DNA of 32,032 bases from Clostridiales bacterium (GTDB lineage Bacteria > Bacillota > Clostridia > TANB77 > CAG-508), in contig DXVF01000018.1 in the NCBI GenBank assembly GCA_019417465.1, positions 1-32,032 of the forward strand, written 5' to 3'. A program made the translations under genes and the position numbers. Positions 8,246-17,506 of this stretch are shown one piece after another; within the stretch, counting starts at the first letter, position 1, and each line of letters begins with the position of its first letter. The notes beneath the pieces are model-generated. The model ran no database searches. It saw only the letters and a list, made by a program, of their open reading frames with translations, and had not been told where the DNA came from.

Positions 8246-8825
8246 TTGAAATTAAAAGGAAAAAAAATAGGTTTTATTTTAACAGGCTCTTTTTGTACAT
8301 TTAATAAAACTATAGAACAAATGGAAAACATAAAAAAACAGGAAGCAGATATAATTCCTATTATGTCTTACAGTGGTTATGAATTAGATACTAAATTTGG
8401 AAAAGCGAAAGAATTTATTAATAAGATTGAAGATATAACTACTAAAAAAATAATTCATACTATTCAAGATGCAGAACCAATAGGACCAAAACACTTAACA
8501 GATATTATGCTTATAGCTCCATGCACACGGAAATACAATTGCAAAACTAGCAAATGGTATTATCGACTCTCCAGCTTTAATGGCTGCTAAATCGCATTTA
8601 AGAAATAACAATCCGTTAGTTATTGCAATTTCTACAAATGATGGATTAAGTGGAAGTGCAGAAAATATCGGAAGATTACTTAATAGAAATAATTATTATT
8701 TTGTTCCATTTAGGCAAGATAATCCAATTACAAAACCTCGTTCTTTAGTATTTGATCCAAATTCAATTGTAAAAACATTAGAACTTGCATTAGATGGTGA
8801 ACAAATTCAGCCGATTCTTTTATAG
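8246..8825 (+). CDS. spoVFB: Dipicolinate synthase subunit B (one CGG +1 site)
   Basis: 192 residues when the CGG at 8528 (codon 95) is read as glycine with C skipped, close to the usual length. The flavoprotein-like fold shows KKIGFILTGSFCTF at the N-terminus, then LIAPCTG-NTIAKLANGI across the shift, DSPALMAAKSHLRNNNPLV, and a C-terminal GEQIQP. Subunit B acts with SpoVFA to make dipicolinate from dihydroxy-tetrahydrodipicolinate in the mother cell for spore heat resistance. Unshifted reading terminates about 20 codons after the CGG. The start is TTG, 9 bases after a strong GGAGGG. spoVFA, normally directly upstream, is absent from this window. Confidence 0.88.
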
Positions 8826-8837
8826 ATTTTTATATAG

Positions 8838-8888
8838 AATGAAAGCTATACTAGTTAATTTTTACTGTAATTTTCTTACAGCTTTTTA
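8838..8888 (+). repeat. Hairpin sharing the core of the repeat family; possible spoVFB terminator
   Basis: AAAGCT-a-TA and TtACAGCTTTTT can pair around TAGTTAATTTTTACT, which matches the loop core of repeats A-C while the stem differs. It sits just after the spoVFB stop and ends in a T-run, so it may act as the spoVFB terminator. Confidence 0.45.
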
Positions 8889-8917
8889 ACGTTATATTTG
8901 ATACATCTATTGTAAAA

Positions 8918-8964
8918 TTAAAATAGAAAGAATATAAAAATTATATATATTCTTTCTATTTTAA
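8918..8964. terminator. Bidirectional terminator between spoVFB and the PBP gene
   Basis: TTAAAATAGAAAGAATATA (8918-8936) pairs perfectly with TATATTCTTTCTATTTTAA (8946-8964). It lies between convergent genes and is T-rich on both exits. Confidence 0.75.
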
Positions 8965-9041
8965 TTATTAAAAATATTTAATTTTCTACTACTTCCCTGT
9001 TATTTCAAAATACTATTCGTCATAGCATTTTTTAAGCTATA

Positions 9042-11084
9042 TTAGTATTCAAATATCTTCTTTACTTTTGGAATTACATAATGGCTTCCGCCACGATTTT
9101 TAACATCCTCGATCATACTAACAACTAACATTTGCTTTTGACTATTTTCATCTGCTATAAAGGCATTAAACCATCCAAGTTCTGTACCAGTAGTATCTGT
9201 TGTTGATTTTTTTATTTCTGCAGTACCTGTTTTTCCTGCAAGTGTAATCCCTGAAATTTTGGCGCTATGTCCTGTTCCACCTGGACTTTCTACAACTTGA
9301 ATTAAATCTTCTTTTACAGTATTTGCAGCTTCCTCTGAAAAAGCTCCTGTAACCCAATATTCAGGTGATAGCGTTTCTTTATATTCTAAATATGGTTTTA
9401 TCATATTGCCATTATTTACAAAAGCAGAATAAATCGATGCCATATGTAATGGATTTACTAATACTTCTCCTTGGCCATACCCAGTATTTGCAAGCTGTGC
9501 TTCTGAAGTAATTTTGCTATTATTTCCATATTGTGATTTTGTCACACTTAAGTCACCTGGAACTTCTGTATCAAATCCTATTTTCTTAAATTGCTCTATT
9601 AATGTAGATGTTCCTATCTTAAGCGCGGCTTTAGCAAAATATATATTATCTGAATATACAAGTGCATTTCTTAAATTAGCTACACCTCCATATTGAGCAA
9701 GTGTTGTAACTCTAAAGTTCCCCCAACTAGAATCTTTTTGCCAACTAGTTCCACTTTTCCCAAAATTCTCTTCAGCAGTAAATTTATTAGTTGTTAGACC
9801 TATTGCTGCAATAACTGGTTTAAATGAAGAACCCGGAGTCCAAGTTGCTTGGTATCTACTATAGAAAGGTTTATTTTCATTATTTGATAATTCATTCCAT
9901 TTTTCCTGTGAGATTCCATTAATAAAATCATTTGAATCATATGATGGAGTACTTACTAGTGCAAGTATTTCTCCAGTTTTTGGATTAATAACAACAGTTG
10001 CACTTTTTTCGTTTTTGTAATCTTCATATATCTTTGTTTGTAAATTAGAATCTATTGTTAATTTTATATTCTCTCCATCTTTGCCTTCTTTTTTTACAAT
10101 TGTATGTTTCTTATTTCCACTACTATTAATAATGTAAATTTCATAACCTATTGAGCCTTTTAATCTATCTTCATAATATTTTTCTAAGCCTGTTTTTCCT
10201 ATAGCACTACTCGCTGTATATCCTTTATCTTTATTTTTTTCTAATTCTTCTGCATTAATATTTTGAATATATCCTATTAAATGTGATAGTTTTTCTCCTA
10301 ATGGGTATTGTCTTTTATCTGTTTCTTTTATCATTATTCCTTTAATTTGTAAAAGAGCTTCTTCTGTTTGCTTATCTAAATCAGAAATATTTTTTAATGG
10401 AACGAAAGTATCATCTTTTACATAAGAAGCGGACAATTCTGTATTAATCTTCTCTACAGATATATTTAATATTTGTGATATTTTGTTAATATCTTCTTCT
10501 TTATTTTCGCTCATTTTTCCAGGAACTAACCCTACAGATGAAGCTACTCCTCTTCCTGCTAAAACAACATTATTTCTATCTAATATTTCTCCTCTTTTAG
10601 GTTCTACTGTTGCAACTCGCACCTTATCTGTTTCTTCTAACTCAGGATATATAAGTTTAGAAGACCAATTTAAATAATACTTTTTTTCTTTATTTTTTAT
10701 AAAATCTACTGTATTGCTAAAATTTATTTTACCAGCAAGTGTATTCATGTATGTTGTATATGTAATTTGTGTTTTATCGTTATTTATTTTATTAACTTGA
10801 GTTATATCCACTGTTATATTATCAGCTTCTATTCCATCATATATATTTTTATTTCGAGTAACAAAGTCCTCTTTTGAAATAGTCTGCTTACTTTCTTCTG
10901 TTAAATAACTATACATCTTTTCATAGTCTTTATCAGATAAATGAGAAAAATATTCTAGTAACAAATCACTCGGATCATTTTTACTTGATATACTATATCT
11001 ATAGATAAAGTATCCTCCTACACTTAATCCTATAACTAGAATAATGACAAAAATAATAATAATAGCTTTTTGTAAATTACTCAC
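9042..11084 (-). CDS. Class B penicillin-binding protein, MecA/PBP2A-like
   Basis: 680 residues. One membrane anchor (about 7-28), then an NTF2-like MecA N-terminal domain (about 36-150, DLLLEYFSHLSDKDYEKMYSY), a dimerisation domain beginning RGEILDRNN near 165, and a transpeptidase domain. Active-site motifs: SSFK near 417 (nucleophile Ser), SDN near 476, and KTG near 616 (AGKTGTAE). The enzyme cross-links peptidoglycan peptides outside the membrane. The MecA-type N-domain is common in clostridial and enterococcal PBPs, some of low beta-lactam affinity; resistance cannot be deduced here. It lies about 210 bases downstream of the 390-residue anchored protein, with no CGG codon in frame. Confidence 0.9.
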   Translation of the reverse strand: MSNLQKAIIIIFVIILVIGLSVGGYFIYRYSISSKNDPSDLLLEYFSHLSDKDYEKMYSYLTEESKQTISKEDFVTRNKNIYDGIEADNITVDITQVNKINNDKTQITYTTYMNTLAGKINFSNTVDFIKNKEKKYYLNWSSKLIYPELEETDKVRVATVEPKRGEILDRNNVVLAGRGVASSVGLVPGKMSENKEEDINKISQILNISVEKINTELSASYVKDDTFVPLKNISDLDKQTEEALLQIKGIMIKETDKRQYPLGEKLSHLIGYIQNINAEELEKNKDKGYTASSAIGKTGLEKYYEDRLKGSIGYEIYIINSSGNKKHTIVKKEGKDGENIKLTIDSNLQTKIYEDYKNEKSATVVINPKTGEILALVSTPSYDSNDFINGISQEKWNELSNNENKPFYSRYQATWTPGSSFKPVIAAIGLTTNKFTAEENFGKSGTSWQKDSSWGNFRVTTLAQYGGVANLRNALVYSDNIYFAKAALKIGTSTLIEQFKKIGFDTEVPGDLSVTKSQYGNNSKITSEAQLANTGYGQGEVLVNPLHMASIYSAFVNNGNMIKPYLEYKETLSPEYWVTGAFSEEAANTVKEDLIQVVESPGGTGHSAKISGITLAGKTGTAEIKKSTTDTTGTELGWFNAFIADENSQKQMLVVSMIEDVKNRGGSHYVIPKVKKIFEY

Positions 11085-11296
11085 TTTTTCTTACTCCTCC
11101 CCTTATTACATATATATTATACTATATACTTAATAATGAATTTTGTAAATAATTATATCGACTATTTTTGTTAAATTTTTCTAAAATTTAACAAAAATAG
11201 TAAAAAAATAATATTTATAATACATAGTTTTTATATTTAAAACTATAGCCTTTAAAGCTTAATATTATAAATATCATTTTTAAAATTTTTATTTTA

Positions 11297-12469
11297 TTAT
11301 TCTAAAATAGTAGTAATATCTTCTACTCCTAATAAGTCTGTTACAGTTCCTTCTGAGTTAACAAATTCTTTTACAAGACCATTTTTATTTATTAAAATAA
11401 ATCCTTTAGATGAACTAGTCTTTAAAGCATAATAATCATCTAAGTTTCCTAATTTTTCCTCCACTTTTTCTATGTTTTTTACATCATCTGTCCAATTTTC
11501 TACTAGTTGTAAATTTTGTCTTTTGTTTTTTGGAAAACTACCAAGAGTTACTAAAATTGCTTGGTCTATAGTCATTGTAAGATCTCCTTGAACTTCAAAT
11601 TCTGCAACATTTAATATTCCAGTTGCTTTTTCTAATTTAAAAACTTCGCCATCTACATCTACAAACCATTTATCTTGAGTCTTTTTATTAACTAAAAAAG
11701 TTCCTAATATATATGTGTCTCTATAGCTTCCTGTTATTTTAAAATAATCATCTAATGAACCACCTAGAGTAGTAGAGACATTATTTTTTTCATCTTCTGT
11801 TAAACTGTCAATCATACTAGAATCACTATTTAAATTTAATTTATCTGAATCTGAAAAATCATTTTTTATTAAAAGAATTGCTTTTTCTTCTGTTAAATTA
11901 TCATCATTAATATCTGGTTTTATAGCACTTGAAGATGTCATTTCATAGTTATCATTTACTTTCTCTATAACAAAATATCTAGACTTATTTTTTATGGTGT
12001 CACCTTGTTCTTCACCATTATCGTCAGTCCATGTAGTATTATCTAAAGATGCTGGAACAACATCATAAGTAGCCATTATAATAAACTTATTATCTTTTTT
12101 ACTATTTAAGCTAATGCTATTTATAGTATATGATAATATTTTACTTGTAATTTCTATGTTTGTACTTTTATAGCTATCTAACCATTGTGTAACTATGTCA
12201 AAACCAATTTTTTCTTCTTCGTTTAGTAAATTATCTTCTGAAAGCTGATTACTATATACGTTATCATCATTTAGTCCTTTTGAGTTTAAATTAAAAATAT
12301 TATCTTTAAAAATAATAAGTGAAATGATAATGATAATACAAACTAGTATAGTTAGAATAAGCCCAACTAATGGAATTTCTATTCTTTTAGAAAATATTGT
12401 TTCTGTTTGTTTATTATTTTCTTCTGGATTTTCATTTATTATTTCTTCATTTGTTTTCTTCTTTTTCAT
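11297..12469 (-). CDS. Membrane-anchored extracytoplasmic protein, unknown function
   Basis: 390 residues, not recognised. A charged cytoplasmic leader rich in Lys, Asn and Glu (1-30) precedes one membrane segment (about 32-54, LVGLILTILVCIIIIISLII). The remainder is predicted outside the cell: acidic, rich in Asp, Asn, Ser and Thr, without Cys motifs or obvious repeats. DDYYALKTSSSKGFILINKNG near the C-terminus resembles a beta-rich domain. AGGAAGAC precedes the ATG. It is on the same strand as the downstream PBP gene, so a cell-envelope role is plausible but only inferred. Confidence 0.6.
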   Translation of the reverse strand: MKKKKTNEEIINENPEENNKQTETIFSKRIEIPLVGLILTILVCIIIIISLIIFKDNIFNLNSKGLNDDNVYSNQLSEDNLLNEEEKIGFDIVTQWLDSYKSTNIEITSKILSYTINSISLNSKKDNKFIIMATYDVVPASLDNTTWTDDNGEEQGDTIKNKSRYFVIEKVNDNYEMTSSSAIKPDINDDNLTEEKAILLIKNDFSDSDKLNLNSDSSMIDSLTEDEKNNVSTTLGGSLDDYFKITGSYRDTYILGTFLVNKKTQDKWFVDVDGEVFKLEKATGILNVAEFEVQGDLTMTIDQAILVTLGSFPKNKRQNLQLVENWTDDVKNIEKVEEKLGNLDDYYALKTSSSKGFILINKNGLVKEFVNSEGTVTDLLGVEDITTILE

Positions 12470-12520
12470 AGTCTTCCTCCTTAGTACAAATAATAACTCT
12501 ATAATATTATAGCATAATAA

Positions 12521-12568
12521 ATAAAAAAGAATGTAACAATTATATTACAATTTTGTTACATTCTTTTT
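12521..12568. terminator. Bidirectional terminator downstream of ackA copy 1
   Basis: AAGAATGTAACA (12527-12538) pairs perfectly with TGTTACATTCTT (12554-12565), with T-runs on both exits. On the minus strand it ends transcription of the acetate kinase gene whose stop is at 12662. Confidence 0.8.
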
Positions 12569-12661
12569 CATGTTTTGATATTTTTATAAACATTTCTAGC
12601 ATTTCATGTGCTTTTATCCAAATTCATTTCATAAAGTATAAAATATAATTAAAGTCTGCTA

Positions 12662-13853
12662 TTATTTTACTAAATTCAAAGTATCTCTTGCTATTACTAA
12701 TTCCTCATTTGTAGGAATAACATATGCTTTTATAGTAGAGTTTTCGGCAGATATTTCTGCTTCTTCACTTCTTACTTCATTTTTCTTAGCATCTAATTCT
12801 AGTCCCATAAATCTTAAATGATTACATATACCCATTCTTCTATTTTTTTGATTTTCACCTACACCTGCTGTAAATACTATAACATCTACACCACCCATAG
12901 ATACAGCATGTTTTGCTATATACCCGAGCTATATTTAAATCATATGCTTTTAGAGCAAGCTCTGCTCTTTTATTACCTTCTTCTGCTGCAGCTTCTATAT
13001 CTCTTATATCTGGTGATACTCCTGATATTCCAAAAGCACCAGATTCTTTATTTAATATTTTATCCATTTCATCAGATGATAAATTTTCTTTTTTCATTAA
13101 AAATGTTACTATAGATGGATCTAAATCTCCGCTTCTAGCACACATCATAATTCCACCTAGTGGTGTTAATCCCATACTTGTATCTACAGACTTTCCTCCT
13201 TGAACAGCACAAAGACTTGCACCTTGACCTATATGACAAACAATAATCTTTAAGTCTTCTATTTTCTTTCCCATAACTTCTGCCACTCTTTTTGATACAT
13301 AAGAATGACTTGTTCCATGAAAACCATATTTACGAACTTTAAATTTGTCATAATATCTATAAGGTATAGGATATAAAAATCTTTCTTCTGGTATTGTTTG
13401 ATGAAATGCTGTATCAAATACGGTAACCATTTTTTTACCTGGCATTAATTTCTTACATGCTTCTATTCCCATTAATGCTCCTGGGTTATGTACTGGTGCT
13501 AAATCTGCACATTCTCTAATTCCTTCTATTACTTCATCAGTAACTAAAACAGACTCTTTAAATTTTTCTCCACCATGTACTATTCTATGTCCTATTCCAT
13601 CTATTTCATCTAAATTACTAATTACACCATATTCTTTATTTGTAAGTTGCTCTAGAACAATACTTATTGCCTCATTATGTGTAGGTACTGCTTGGTCTAT
13701 AACGTATTTTTCTCCATTTACTTTATGTGTTAAGAAAGAATTATTTTGACCTATTCTTTCATAATACCCCTTTGCCATTACAGATTCATCATTCATATCC
13801 ATTAATTGATATTTTAAAGATGAACTTCCACAATTTAATACTAAAATCTTCAT
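12662..13853 (-). CDS. ackA: Acetate kinase, copy 1 (one CGG +1 site)
   Basis: 396 residues when the CGG at 12926-12924 (codon 310) is read as glycine with C skipped. Converts acetyl phosphate and ADP to acetate and ATP in the cytosol. Signature LVLNCGSSSLKYQ (4-16), RIVHGGEKF (about 89-97), FDTAFHQT, YGFHGTSHSYV, HIGQGASLCAV and MGLTPLGGIMM are all present. After the shift come YIAKHAVSMGG and FTAGVGEN, the nucleotide-binding end. Unshifted reading ends within about 25 codons and loses that lobe. In copy 1 the glycine pair of PLGGIMM is encoded without CGG, unlike copy 2. It has its own promoter at 13932-13960 and a strong terminator. Confidence 0.92.
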
Positions 13854-13931
13854 ATACTAATAACATCCTTTCTATTTATCATTTTTCTTAATATAAACCT
13901 ATATGTTTTTATATACTTATAACTAATGCAT

Positions 13932-13960
13932 ATTATATTCACATACTATATTTAAGTCAA
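13932..13960 (-). promoter_or_regulatory. Promoter of ackA copy 1
   Basis: On the minus strand TTGACT (13960-13955), 17-base spacer, TATAAT (13937-13932), about 80 bases before the start codon. It suggests copy 1 can be expressed apart from pta and copy 2. Confidence 0.7.
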
Positions 13961-14057
13961 CACTAGACTTATTATATAGTAAATACATAATTGCTTTTTA
14001 TTGTTTTTAGCTTCCAGACTGGACTATAGGCGTTTTTCCAATAATAACATCAAATAT

Positions 14058-15254
14058 TTATTTTTCTATAAGTGCTAATGTATCTCTTGCAATTAAAAGT
14101 TCTTCGTTTGTAGGAACAACATGAACTTCTATTTTAGAATTCTCACTTGATATCTTTATTTCCTGATTTCTTATTTTATTTTTTTCTAAATCTAGTTCTA
14201 CTCCTAAAAATTTTAAATAAGAACAAATTTTCTCTCTTGATTCTGGACCCTTTTCTCCAACACCTGCTGTAAATGTTAATATATTAAAACCACCCATAGA
14301 TACGGCATATTTTGCTATACACCCGAGCTACTTGATATGCAAAATTCTCTAGTGCCATAATAGCTTTATGATTTCCTTCTGCATATTCTGCTTCTATATC
14401 TCTAAAATCTACAGATACTTCAGATATACCATAGACACCGGATTTTTTATTTAATATCTCATCCATTTCTTCTGGAGTATGATTTCTTAATTTAGCTATA
14501 TATGTAACCACAGATGGATCTAGATCTCCGCTTCTTGTTCCCATAGGAATTCCGCCCGAAGTGGTGTAAAGCCCATACTTGTATCTATAGACTTACCATT
14601 CTTTATTGCACATACACTAGCACCTTGACCTAAATGGCAGTTTATAATTTTTAATTTTTCTATAGGTTTATTTACAATCTCTGCTACTCTATTTGCTACA
14701 TATTCATGTGATACTCCATGAAAACCATATTTACGAATTTTATATTTCTCATAATATTTATATGGTATAGGATATATATATGTTTCTTCAGGCATTGTTT
14801 GATGAAATGATGTATCGAATACAGCTACATTTTTTTTACCTGGCATTACATTTAAACAAGCTTCTATTCCTAAAACAGCTGCTGGGTTATGTAATGGTGC
14901 AAGTTCTATACAATCTTTTATTCCTTCTATCACCTCATTATTTATTATTACTGGTTTTGTAAAATGTTCTCCACCATGAACTATTCTATGTCCAACTCCA
15001 TCTATTTCATCTACAGATTTTATAACACCATATTGTTTACTTAAAAGCCTATCTAAAACAAACTTTATCGCTTTCTCATGATTAGAAGCGGGCTTTTCAA
15101 AATTATGTTTTTCTCCTCTTACTTTATGTGTTAAAAAAGAATTGTATTGTCCTATTCTTTCATAATTTCCTTTTGCTAAAACTTCTTCTTTTTCCATATC
15201 TATCAATTGATATTTTAAAGATGAACTTCCGCTATTTAATACTAGTATTTTCAT
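14058..15254 (-). CDS. ackA: Acetate kinase, copy 2 (three CGG +1 sites)
   Basis: 397 residues when three CGG codons are each read as glycine with C skipped. Two are in tandem at 14558-14556 and 14554-14552: CTT-(C)GGG-(C)GGA-ATT gives PLGGIPMG, the family signature. The third is at 14325-14323, before CIAKYAVSMGG. Since three bases are skipped in all, the last segment is back in the starting frame, yet the gene still appears broken in both joins. Other motifs match copy 1 (LVLNSGSSSLKYQ, RIVHGGEHF, FDTSFHQT, HLGQGASVCAI, FTAGVGE). It follows pta by 102 bases on the same strand, so it is the likely partner in a pta-ackA unit. Confidence 0.92.
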
Positions 15255-15356
15255 ATTATTTATTCAGTCCTTTCTAATTTTTTATATTGTCTATCTAATA
15301 CAAATATCTTATCCTTTTGTAATAAAAGCATATTACTTATATAAATATAATAGTGT

Positions 15357-16349
15357 TTATTGTGCTTGAACAGCTGTTATAGCGATTACACCTGCAATAT
15401 CTTTACTTGAACAACCTCTTGATAAATCATTTACAGGTTTTGCTATTCCTTGACATAACGGACCATAAGCTTCTGCCTTTGCTAAGCGTTGTACTAGCTT
15501 ATATCCAATATTTCCAGCATCTAAATCCGGAAATATTAATGTGTTTGCTTTTCCAGCGACAGGACTTCCTGGTGCTTTTCTTTCTGCTATTTCTGGAATT
15601 ATTGCGCTATCCAATTGTAATTCTCCATCACATATTAAATCTGGCTGTTTTTGTTTTAATATTTTAGTTGCTTCTACTACTTTTTCTGTAAGTGGAGAAT
15701 GAGCACTTCCATATGTAGAATATGAAAGCATAGCAACTTTTGGTTCTTTTCCTACTAATTGCTTAAAACTCTTACTAGAAGATATTGCTATTTCTGATAA
15801 ACTTTCTGCATCTGGATATTCATTTAGTCCACTATCAGAAAATATGAATGCACCATCTTCTCCATATTCACAATCTGGAACTATCATTAAGAAAAAGGCT
15901 GAAACAAGTTTTGTACCTGGAGCTGTTTTTAATATTTGAAGTGCTGGTCTTAATGTATCAGCTGTTGAATGAACTGCACCTGATACTAGACCATCTGCTA
16001 AGCCTTGTTTTACCATCATCATTCCAAAATATGTTTCATCTTTAATTAGTTCTTTTGCTTTTTCTATAGTCATTCCTTTGTTTTTTCTTAATTCATAAAA
16101 GACTTTTACAAATTCATCATAGTTTTCGCTATTTACTGGATTTATAATTTCTGCTTTTGAAATATCGAAACTATGTTCTTTAGCTATTTTTGTAATTTCT
16201 TCTTTTTTACCAATTAATATAATATTTGCATATCCTTCTTCTAAAGCAATTTTTGTAGCTTCTATTGTTCTTATGTCATTTCCTTCTGGAAGAACAATTG
16301 TTTTTATTTCTTTTCTTGCTCTTTGTTTTATTGTTTCTATAAAAGACAT
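15357..16349 (-). CDS. pta: Phosphate acetyltransferase
   Basis: 330 residues, the short single-domain form. Catalyses acetyl-CoA + phosphate to acetyl phosphate + CoA, feeding acetate kinase downstream. Family segments: KTIVLPEGNDIRTIEA (17-32), GLVSGAVHSTADTLRPALQI near 120-139, MLSYSTYGSAHSP near 203-215, DGELQLDSAI, and the C-terminal FPDLDAGNIGYKLVQRL near 275-291. The start codon has GAGAGGAG upstream, and a consensus-like promoter lies at 16383-16411. No in-frame CGG. Confidence 0.96.
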   Translation of the reverse strand: MSFIETIKQRARKEIKTIVLPEGNDIRTIEATKIALEEGYANIILIGKKEEITKIAKEHSFDISKAEIINPVNSENYDEFVKVFYELRKNKGMTIEKAKELIKDETYFGMMMVKQGLADGLVSGAVHSTADTLRPALQILKTAPGTKLVSAFFLMIVPDCEYGEDGAFIFSDSGLNEYPDAESLSEIAISSSKSFKQLVGKEPKVAMLSYSTYGSAHSPLTEKVVEATKILKQKQPDLICDGELQLDSAIIPEIAERKAPGSPVAGKANTLIFPDLDAGNIGYKLVQRLAKAEAYGPLCQGIAKPVNDLSRGCSSKDIAGVIAITAVQAQ

Positions 16350-16382
16350 ATTAATTTCTCCTCTCTCTTTTATGTCTTTAAC

Positions 16383-16411
16383 ATTATATAAAGAATTTTA
16401 TAAAAGCACAA
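16383..16411 (-). promoter_or_regulatory. Promoter of the pta-ackA genes
   Basis: On the minus strand TTGTGC (16411-16406), 17-base spacer, TATAAT (16388-16383), about 35 bases before the pta start codon. Confidence 0.65.
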
Positions 16412-16443
16412 GTATTTTTTGATTACATTTTTATATACTGAAT

Positions 16444-16478
16444 AAATTCCACACCATATAATGACGGCGTGGAATTTT
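16444..16478 (-). terminator. Hairpin downstream of gerQ
   Basis: AAATTCCAC and GTGGAATTT form a 9-base stem after the gerQ-like stop codon, with only a moderately T-rich tail on the minus strand. It probably ends the cwlJ-gerQ transcript. Confidence 0.6.
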
Positions 16479-16494
16479 CTATTTATACTTTTAT

Positions 16495-16806
16495 TTATAC
16501 TTGAAAATCGTGGTCTGGTCTATACGGTCTTTCTGCTATTACTACAAATTTAATAGAATAAATATCTCCATATAATAAATTGCCACTTTCTATTGACCTA
16601 AGCAATACATAACTTGCTCCTACATCTTCTAATATACCTGTTCTATCTTCCATGCTATTTGTTCCTATTAAGAATTGTATTCTTACTAATTTGCCTATTT
16701 GTTCTCTTAAAAAAGCTGGTGTATAAATATTATTAGTTAACACTTCTGGCATAGAATTTTGTCTATCTTCTTTAGAATTTTTAACATATTCTTTATCAAG
16801 TTCCAT
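16495..16806 (-). CDS. gerQ: GerQ-like spore coat protein
   Basis: 103 residues. The core LREQIGKLVRIQFLIGTNSM, then GILEDVGASYVLLRSIESGN and LLYGDIYSIKFVVI, resembles the GerQ coat protein family, small beta-rich proteins cross-linked in the spore coat and needed for the cortex hydrolase CwlJ to work. The gene directly follows a SleB/CwlJ hydrolase on the same strand (61 bases apart), as cwlJ-gerQ does in Bacillus. I use the ATG at 16806; the nearest AAAGGAA is about 13 bases upstream, longer than usual. A longer open frame to 16977 overlaps the hydrolase and is unlikely to be coding. Confidence 0.7.
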   Translation of the reverse strand: MELDKEYVKNSKEDRQNSMPEVLTNNIYTPAFLREQIGKLVRIQFLIGTNSMEDRTGILEDVGASYVLLRSIESGNLLYGDIYSIKFVVIAERPYRPDHDFQV

Positions 16807-16867
16807 AATATAAACACATTCCTTTCTTACATCTGAAAATATCAAAAACACAATTTTTTTATATTTT

Positions 16868-17314
16868 TTATGTTGTTTCATAAAGAGGTGTTGGTCTATA
16901 AAAACAATGCTCCATAATTCTTGTATGCAACTCTCCAGAGCCGTTATATGGAAAAGTATTAGGACATGTTGGCACAAATGGATTCATGTACCATAAACAT
17001 GTTCCTACTTCATTTATTCTATTTCCTGCTATTGCCCAATCTGCTATATTGTAATGAATATCTGTTGGTGTCATATTGTATATATTTTGAGAATTATATT
17101 GATTTCTAATAGTTTCTCTTACACAATCAAATTGCCCTTCTTGATAAATTATATTTCGTATACTTCCTCCTTGCGATATTCGAGAATATTCTCCAACAGC
17201 TACATTTACACGATTCATAATAACAGATGCTACTGCTCTCATTCCAATATCACCTTCTCCACCTGCTTCACACTGAATTAATCTTGCAAGCAGCTCTCTT
17301 TCTGAAAAAGCCAT
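16868..17314 (-). CDS. Cell-wall hydrolase SleB/CwlJ family
   Basis: 148 residues, catalytic domain only, no signal peptide, like CwlJ. Motifs: ELLARLIQCEAGGEGDIGMR (7-26), whose Glu is the proposed catalytic acid, AVASVIMNRVN (about 27-37), IIYQEGQFDCV, DWAIAGN, and CLWYMNP near 116-122. These enzymes degrade spore cortex peptidoglycan during germination. I chose the ATG at 17314 because GAGGTG lies 7 bases upstream. With gerQ directly downstream the pair is probably made in the mother cell late in sporulation, although I could not identify a sigma-E or sigma-K promoter. Confidence 0.85.
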   Translation of the reverse strand: MAFSERELLARLIQCEAGGEGDIGMRAVASVIMNRVNVAVGEYSRISQGGSIRNIIYQEGQFDCVRETIRNQYNSQNIYNMTPTDIHYNIADWAIAGNRINEVGTCLWYMNPFVPTCPNTFPYNGSGELHTRIMEHCFYRPTPLYETT

Positions 17315-17440
17315 TAAAATCACCTCATACTGATATGTAATCAATATAATATATTCTAATAATTGAGATATAGTGACTAACTATAAATATATAAACTTTA
17401 AAATACTATAAAAATTGCCATTCCTAAAACATATATTTAA

Positions 17441-17469
17441 TTGACCATTGTTATGTTTTGTGTTAATAT
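17441..17469 (+). promoter_or_regulatory. Promoter of the dCMP deaminase gene
   Basis: TTGACC (17441-17446), 17-base spacer, TAATAT (17464-17469), about 38 bases before the start codon. Confidence 0.6.
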
Positions 17470-17506
17470 ATTACAAATTGATTATTTTAAAAAAGGAGTT
17501 AATTGT

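Noticed and set aside
16807..16977. Longer N-terminus for the GerQ-like protein
   Set aside because: It would overlap the CwlJ/SleB coding region in another frame and shows no family similarity.
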